Shown: in pieces, positions 59,320-64,000 of the stretch
Layout of the letters: every line of letters starts with the position of its first letter
Numbering within the stretch: position 1 is the stretch's first letter
From: CBDESM01 sp965242485
GTDB lineage: Bacteria; Chloroflexota; Dehalococcoidia; Bin125
Assembly: GCA_965242485.1 (NCBI GenBank)
Contig: CBDESM010000003.1
Location: forward strand, 372,001 to 436,000
Length of the DNA stretch: 64,000 bases
Direction of reading: 5' to 3'
The notes under the pieces: model-generated
Database searches by the model: none
Told to the model about the DNA's origin: nothing
The model's input: only the letters and a program-made list of their open reading frames with translations
Made by a program: the position numbers and the translations under genes

Positions 59320-60582
59320 GTGACGCTCACTTCCACCGCGGCCGCGCTGTCGTCCGCCGACCCCGACTTGGCCGCGTCGATCGAGCGCGAGGCGCGACGG
59401 CAGCACGAGTGCCTCGAACTGATCGCGTCCGAGAACTACCCGTCCGAACCGGTCCTGGCCGCGATGGGCTCGGTGCTGACCAACAAGTACGCCGAGGGCT
59501 ACCCCGGCAAGCGCTACTACGGCGGCTGCGAGTTCGTCGACGAGGTGGAGACGCTCGCGATCGAGCGGGCCAAGTCCGTGTTCGGCGCGGCGCACGCCAA
59601 CGTGCAGGCGCACTCCGGCTCGCAGGCCAACATGGCCGCCTATTTCGCGCTGCTGACGCCCGGCGATACCGCGATGGGCCTGGAGCTGAACCACGGCGGG
59701 CACCTCACGCACGGCCTGCCCGTCAACGTCTCGGGCAAGTGGTTCGAGTTCGTCTCCTACGGCGTCGATCGCGAAACGGAGCGGATCGACTACGACGCGA
59801 TGGCGGCGACGGCGCGGGAGCATCGCCCGAAGGTGATCGTGGTCGGCGCGACGGCGTATCCGCGCCATTACGACTTCGCCCGGGCGGCCCAGATCGCCGA
59901 GGACGTCGACGCGACGCTGATGGTCGACATGGCGCATGTCGCCGGGCTAGTCGCCGGCGGGGTGCACCCTTCGCCGGTCGGATGCGCGCCGGTGATCACG
60001 ACCACGACCCACAAGACGCTGCGCGGCCCGCGCTCGGCGCTGATTCTGACCGACGAGGAGATGGCGAGGCCGATCGACCGCGCCGTGTTCCCCGGCACGT
60101 CGGGCGGGCCGCACATGCACACGATCGCGGCCAAGGCGGTGGCATTGAAGGAAGCCGCGACGGACGAGTTCCGCGACTACGCGCGGCGGATCGTCGCCAA
60201 TGCGCAGGCGCTGGCGGAAGGACTGCTGGGCGAAGGCCTGCGGCTCGTCTCGGGCGGCACGGACAATCACTTGGTGCTGGTCGATGTCGGTGTCAAGGGG
60301 CTGACCGGGAAAGCGGCCGAGTCGGCACTCGACGCGGCGGGAATCACGGTCAACAAGAACACGATTCCCTACGATGAACAGCGCCCGACCGTGACCAGCG
60401 GCATCCGCATGGGGACGCCGGCGCTGACGACGCGGGGGATGGGCGCGGATGAAATGAGGCAGATCGCGCGGCTGGCCGGCCGCGTGCTGGATCGGATCGA
60501 CGACGAACGGGAGCAGGAGCGGGTGCGCGCGGAGATACGCGAACTGACCGCGCCGTTCCCGATTCCCGGCATCGCCGCCTAG
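59320..60582 (+). CDS. glyA: Serine hydroxymethyltransferase
   Basis: This 420-residue PLP enzyme interconverts serine and glycine with tetrahydrofolate. Family marks are ECLELIASENYPSEPVLAAM, YAEGYPGKRYYGGCEFVDE, the PLP lysine in TTTTHKTLRGPRSALI, and FPGTSGGPHMHTIAAKAVAL. It starts at GTG 59320. Its product pool feeds one-carbon units, glycine and, with cysE, serine use. Confidence 0.97.
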   Translation: MTLTSTAAALSSADPDLAASIEREARRQHECLELIASENYPSEPVLAAMGSVLTNKYAEGYPGKRYYGGCEFVDEVETLAIERAKSVFGAAHANVQAHSGSQANMAAYFALLTPGDTAMGLELNHGGHLTHGLPVNVSGKWFEFVSYGVDRETERIDYDAMAATAREHRPKVIVVGATAYPRHYDFARAAQIAEDVDATLMVDMAHVAGLVAGGVHPSPVGCAPVITTTTHKTLRGPRSALILTDEEMARPIDRAVFPGTSGGPHMHTIAAKAVALKEAATDEFRDYARRIVANAQALAEGLLGEGLRLVSGGTDNHLVLVDVGVKGLTGKAAESALDAAGITVNKNTIPYDEQRPTVTSGIRMGTPALTTRGMGADEMRQIARLAGRVLDRIDDEREQERVRAEIRELTAPFPIPGIAA

Positions 60583-60607
60583 CGGCGCAAGCAGAGCGGA
60601 GCAGGCA

Positions 60608-60901
60608 GTGGCGCGCGATTACGAGATGATGGTGGTGCTGCACCCCGATGTAAGCGGGGATGCGGTCGACGAGCGGATGGGCCAGCTGCGCTCGCTGCTC
60701 ACCGAGCACGGCAACACGGTCGATGAAATCATCGACTGGGGCCGGCGGCGGCTCGCGTATCCGATCAAGCAGTCGTACGAGGGCCACTACCTGATCGCCC
60801 ACTACGCGGCCGAGCCGGAAGCGGATTCGAAGGAACTCGAGCGCGCGCTGCAGATCGACGACGGCGTGCTGCGGCACCTGATCGTGCACCGAAACGAATA
60901 G
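60608..60901 (+). CDS. rpsF: Ribosomal protein S6
   Basis: This 97-residue S6 has the family pattern YEMMVVLHPDVSGDAVDERM, IDWGRRRLAYPIKQSYEGHY and VLRHLIVHRNE. It starts at a GTG after a GGAGCAGGCA. It pairs with S18, encoded after ssb, in the usual rpsF-ssb-rpsR order. Confidence 0.96.
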   Translation: MARDYEMMVVLHPDVSGDAVDERMGQLRSLLTEHGNTVDEIIDWGRRRLAYPIKQSYEGHYLIAHYAAEPEADSKELERALQIDDGVLRHLIVHRNE

Positions 60902-60910
60902 GAGCTCGAG

Positions 60911-61351
60911 ATGGCAGGCATCAACAAGGTGATACTGATCGGGAATCTGGGCGCTGACCCGGAGATGCGCTACACGCCCAGCGGAGCAGCCGTGGCGAAT
61001 TTCAATGTCGCCTGCAGCCGGCAATGGACGAACCGCGAGACGAACGAGCGGCAGGAACAGACCGAATGGGTGCGGGTGGTGCTCTGGAACCGGCTGGCCG
61101 AGATCGCGAGCCAATACCTCCAGAAAGGCCGGCAGGTCTACATCGAGGGCAGGTTGCAGACACGCGAATGGCAAGATCGGGACGGCAACCGCCGCTGGAC
61201 GACCGAGGTCGTCGGCAATGAGATGCAGATGCTTGGAGGCCGCAGCGATAGCGGCGGCGACTTCGGTGGAGGCAGTCCAGACGGCGGGAACTGGCAGGGC
61301 GGGCCTCCGGCCGGCAATCCAGTCGATGCCGACGATCTCCCGTTCGAGTAG
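60911..61351 (+). CDS. ssb: Single-stranded DNA-binding protein
   Basis: This 146-residue OB-fold protein opens INKVILIGNLGADPEMRYTP and contains FNVACSRQWTNRETNERQEQ and GRQVYIEGRLQTREWQDRDG. The C-terminus is a Gly-rich linker ending DADDLPFE, the acidic tip that recruits partner proteins. It lies 9 nt after rpsF. Confidence 0.96.
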   Translation: MAGINKVILIGNLGADPEMRYTPSGAAVANFNVACSRQWTNRETNERQEQTEWVRVVLWNRLAEIASQYLQKGRQVYIEGRLQTREWQDRDGNRRWTTEVVGNEMQMLGGRSDSGGDFGGGSPDGGNWQGGPPAGNPVDADDLPFE

Positions 61352-61363
61352 GAGGAGCAGACG

Positions 61364-62071
61364 ATGAGCGAAGAAGCACCGCAAGCAGCGGCTCCGGCGG
61401 AGGCCGCACCCGTGGCAGAGGCTGCACCCGCGCCCGAGCCGGCTCCGGTTCCCGAGAGCCCGCCGCCGGCCGCCGCAGAGCCAGTTACCGAGATGCCGGC
61501 AGTCGACGAACGGCCGCGGATCACGCCGGGGCCGACGACTGCGACCGGCGAGCGGATGCCGCAGATGATCGAGCGCACGCGGCGGCGCGGCCGCCGGCGG
61601 CGCGCGCCCGTCTTCACGCCGAAGGAAGTGAAGACGATCGACTACAAGGACGTGGACAAGCTGCGCAAGCTGATCTCCGACCGCGGCAAGATCGACCCGC
61701 GCCGCAAGACGGGGCTGACGGCGAAGGACCAGCGCAAGCTGGCCCGCGAAATCAAGCGGGCGCGGCACGTCGCGCTGCTGCCCTACACGGCGGAGCACCA
61801 GCGGCAGACCTCGCGCTTCCGCACCGCGACGCGGATGGCCCAGCGGATCGAGCGCGGCGACGTCGAGCTCGCGCCCGCCGCCCCCGCCGACGGACAGCCG
61901 CCCGCGAGCGCGGAGCAGGCCGGTTCGCCGCCGCCCGCAGCGGCTCCGGCCGCACCGCCCCCCGCGCCAGCCGCTCCCGCGCCGGCGGCTCCGGCACCCG
62001 CGCCGGCCGTCGTAGAACCGGCGCCGGCGCCCGCCGCGGAGGCGCCGCCCCCGGGCGGGACCGGCGGCTGA
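61364..62071 (+). CDS. rpsR: Ribosomal protein S18 with long Ala/Pro extensions
   Basis: This 235-residue protein has an S18 core at about 80-145: FTPKEVKTIDYKDVDKLRKL, ISDRGKIDPRRKTGLTAKDQ and LAREIKRARHVALLPYTAEH. S18 normally has about 75-80 residues. Here about 77 Ala/Pro/Glu-rich residues precede the core and about 90 Ala/Pro-rich residues follow it (PAAPADGQPPASAEQAGSPP, then PAP and PAA repeats). An Arg-rich stretch RTRRRGRRRR sits just before the core. The stop is 2 nt before hom. The extensions are probably disordered and solvent-exposed. Confidence 0.92.
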   Translation: MSEEAPQAAAPAEAAPVAEAAPAPEPAPVPESPPPAAAEPVTEMPAVDERPRITPGPTTATGERMPQMIERTRRRGRRRRAPVFTPKEVKTIDYKDVDKLRKLISDRGKIDPRRKTGLTAKDQRKLAREIKRARHVALLPYTAEHQRQTSRFRTATRMAQRIERGDVELAPAAPADGQPPASAEQAGSPPPAAAPAAPPPAPAAPAPAAPAPAPAVVEPAPAPAAEAPPPGGTGG

Positions 62072-62073
62072 CG

Positions 62074-63396
62074 ATGCCGGAGCGCGAGATCGCCCGCGTC
62101 GGGCTGCTCGGATTGGGCGTGGTCGGAACCGGCCTGCTGGAGACGCTGCAGCGCCGCGCCGACGACTACGAACGACTCTGCGGCCGGCGGATCGCGGTGC
62201 AAGCCGCGGCCGTGCGCGACCTCTCGCGGGATCGCGGGCTCGACTTGGCCGGGGTGCGGTTGACGGACGACCCGATCTCGATCTGCGCATCCGAAGACGT
62301 GGACGTCGTGGTCGAGCTGATGGGCGGCGAAGAACCGGCCGCTGAATGCATCGAGGCGGCGCTGGCCGCGGGGAAGCCGGTGGTGACCGCCAACAAGGAA
62401 GTGATGGCCAAGCGGGGACCGCAGCTGCTGGCATTGGCAGCGGAGCGTGACGCGGAGCTGCGGTACGAGGCGAGCGTCGGCGGCGGCATCCCGATCATCG
62501 GCGTGCTGCAGCGGGACCTGCCGGCCAACGAGATCGCCTCGATCCGGGCGATCATCAACGGCACCACGAACTACATGCTGACGGAGATGTCGCAGCACGG
62601 CTCGTCGTACGGCGACGCGCTGGCCGAAGCGCAGCGGCTGGGTTACGCCGAGTCGGACCCGACCAGCGACGTGGACGGGATCGACGCCGCCTACAAGCTG
62701 GCGATCCTGTCCTCGCTCGCGTTCCATGCGCGGGTCGCGCCCGAGGCCGTGCACCGCGAGGGAATCCGGCAGCTGGGCGCGAGCGACTTCGCGCACGCCG
62801 AATCGCTGGGCTACAAGATCAAGATGATGGCGACGGGGCGGCGCACGGAAGCCGGCATCGACGTCCGCGTGCATCCGACGCTGGTGCCGGCGGGCGATCC
62901 GATGGCGGGTGTCGACGGCGTGCTGAACGCGGTCGCGGTCAGTGGCGAGCCGCTGGGCACGGTCGTGCTGCAGGGACCGGGCGCCGGCGCGGGCGCGACG
63001 GCCAGCGCCGTGGCGGGCGACCTGCTCGAAGTGATCGCCGGCCTCGACGCCGGCCCGCGGAGCGCGCGCGCGATGCATGAGATGGGCGACGCCCCGCTGG
63101 TGCCGCTGGGCGGGGTCGAGCTGGCCAGCTACATCCGGCTCGAAGTTCCCGACCGCGCGGGCGTGCTGGCCGAGCTCGGGGCCGTCTTCGCCGAGGAAGA
63201 CGTGAGCATCTCTTCAGTGCTGCAAGCGCCGCACGAGCGCGGCGAAACCGGCACGGCGGACCTGATCATCACCACGCATCGCTGCCAGGACGGCAAGATC
63301 GACCGGGTGCTGGAACGGCTGCGGAGCCCGGAGAGCGAAATCGACGTCGGCGTACGGCTGCGGATCGAGGAACGGGATGACGACGCTGGGCGCTGA
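62074..63396 (+). CDS. hom: Homoserine dehydrogenase
   Basis: This 440-residue NAD(P)-dependent enzyme reduces aspartate semialdehyde to homoserine. The Rossmann segment is VGLLGLGVVGTGLLETLQRR. The catalytic domain has VVTANKEVMAKRG, YEASVGGGIPIIGVLQRDLP, INGTTNYMLTEM and SDPTSDVDGIDAAYKLAIL with catalytic Lys and Asp. An ACT domain (about 350-425) at the C-terminus suggests threonine feedback. It overlaps the next gene by 20 nt. It lies after rpsR, apart from thrB-lysC. Confidence 0.96.
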   Translation: MPEREIARVGLLGLGVVGTGLLETLQRRADDYERLCGRRIAVQAAAVRDLSRDRGLDLAGVRLTDDPISICASEDVDVVVELMGGEEPAAECIEAALAAGKPVVTANKEVMAKRGPQLLALAAERDAELRYEASVGGGIPIIGVLQRDLPANEIASIRAIINGTTNYMLTEMSQHGSSYGDALAEAQRLGYAESDPTSDVDGIDAAYKLAILSSLAFHARVAPEAVHREGIRQLGASDFAHAESLGYKIKMMATGRRTEAGIDVRVHPTLVPAGDPMAGVDGVLNAVAVSGEPLGTVVLQGPGAGAGATASAVAGDLLEVIAGLDAGPRSARAMHEMGDAPLVPLGGVELASYIRLEVPDRAGVLAELGAVFAEEDVSISSVLQAPHERGETGTADLIITTHRCQDGKIDRVLERLRSPESEIDVGVRLRIEERDDDAGR

Positions 63397-64000
63397 GCGC
63401 GCGACGGCGGCGGACGGCCGCTTGGCGCGGCTGGAGGACGAGCTACAGCGCGTTCGCGAGGAGCTCGCCGAAGCGCGGCAGCGCGAGGAGTTCCGTTCCG
63501 CCGAGATCTCGGCGCTGCAGGGGCGCGTGCACGAAGCGGAGTCGCGGGCCGCGGAACACGCCGCCGGCGCGGAGCTGCAGGGCGCGCGCCTGCGCGAGAT
63601 CGGGGCGCTCAAGGAGCGCGCGCAGCGAATCGAAGAAGCGGCCGCGGCGGATCGCCAGGAGTTCCAGGAAGAGGCGCGGAAGCTGCGCAAGGAGATCGAG
63701 GGCGGGCGCGAGCGCGGCGCGGACCTGGCCCGCCGCATCGACGGGCTGGAGCGGCTGGCCGCCGACGCGGCTGCCAAGCGCGAGGCGATCGAAGACGGGC
63801 TGCGGCGCGTCGGCGACGATCTGGCCGCGGCGCTGCAGCAGATCGCCCGGAGCGAATCCGACGCGGAAGCCGCCGCGGCGCGGATCACCGCGAACACGGA
63901 CGCGGTCCGTCGGTCCGGTTCCGAAACGCGCAGCGCCGCCGCGCGGACGGAGACTCTGGAACGGCAGATGCGCGACATCCGCGACCGGGTCGAATCGGCC
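63377..64000 (+). CDS. Coiled-coil protein, 5' part (cut by window edge)
   Basis: From the ATG at 63377 an open frame runs 208 codons to the right edge. It is almost wholly helical and charged, with Leu/Ala at heptad positions (LARLEDELQRVREELAEARQ, RLREIGALKERAQRIEEAAA, IRDRVESA). There is no Pro or signal sequence in the visible part. It resembles DivIVA/Smc-like or phage-tail-like coiled coils only by composition. It overlaps hom by 20 nt in another frame. Function is unknown. Confidence 0.65.
   Translation, partial: MTTLGAERATAADGRLARLEDELQRVREELAEARQREEFRSAEISALQGRVHEAESRAAEHAAGAELQGARLREIGALKERAQRIEEAAAADRQEFQEEARKLRKEIEGGRERGADLARRIDGLERLAADAAAKREAIEDGLRRVGDDLAAALQQIARSESDAEAAAARITANTDAVRRSGSETRSAAARTETLERQMRDIRDRVESA

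Overview
This window is a GC-rich bacterial chromosome segment with closely packed genes. The gene content suggests a monoderm or atypical-envelope member of the Chloroflexota. The signs are an EF-Tu with DAPGHADY in place of the usual DCPGHADY, a dnaB-dnaD-dnaC-like replication cluster, a Ycf45/SpoIIIAA-type R3H ATPase, a TIGR03960-type radical SAM protein, a lipoprotein PBP, and secreted proteins with LPXTG-like C-termini. The phylum assignment is an inference from these traits; no 16S rRNA gene is present.

Layout. 1-3.98 kb (minus strand) holds a tandem array of Panacea (DUF4065/SocA-like) antitoxin genes, each followed by a ~100-codon gene of one unrecognised family. There are four complete pairs and one cut by the window edge, and two of the pairs are recent duplicates. 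4-6.4 kb holds a large secreted Ig-like repeat protein. 6.5-10.4 kb holds a gamma-glutamyltransferase and a coiled-coil membrane protein, with a tandem duplication that left a truncated ggt copy. 10.4-18 kb holds an acyl-CoA dehydrogenase, a class B PBP lipoprotein, a metallopeptidase, a Uma2 protein, a DinB-like protein and a radical SAM protein. 18-23.9 kb runs PIN/TRAM, ispDF, two tandem Uma2 genes, cysE, cysS. 23.9-25.8 kb holds two surface-anchored secreted proteins. 26-31.6 kb is the translation cluster tRNA-Thr, tRNA-Tyr, tRNA-Thr, tuf, rpmG, secE, nusG, rplK, rplA, L10 leader, rplJ, rplL. 31.6-34.2 kb holds a membrane protein, radC, cvpA and an HNH nuclease.

34.2-38.1 kb (minus) is a six-gene operon: phosphoesterase, Usp, two TrkA-type proteins, pheA, mutM. 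38.1-42.1 kb is a sugar-type ABC transporter with two substrate-binding proteins. 42.1-48.2 kb holds pdxS, pdxT, the R3H ATPase, tmk, thrB and lysC. 48.3-56.4 kb holds dnaE, rplI, dnaB, a DnaD-domain gene and a DnaC-like loader with two AAA+ domains. 56.4-59.2 kb holds a MoaD-MoaE fusion (minus), a Cys-rich ComF and a nucleotidyltransferase-like protein. 59.3-64 kb holds glyA, rpsF, ssb, rpsR (with very long Ala/Pro extensions), hom and the start of a coiled-coil protein.

Functional links. lysC, hom and thrB cover three steps from aspartate towards threonine. pdxS and pdxT form the PLP synthase, and glyA, cysE and cysS feed one-carbon and cysteine metabolism. The dnaE/dnaB/dnaD/dnaC/ssb set covers replisome assembly. 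The most unusual parts are the Panacea cassette array and the double-AAA+ helicase-loader candidate. No stretch longer than 300 bases lacks a gene or RNA.
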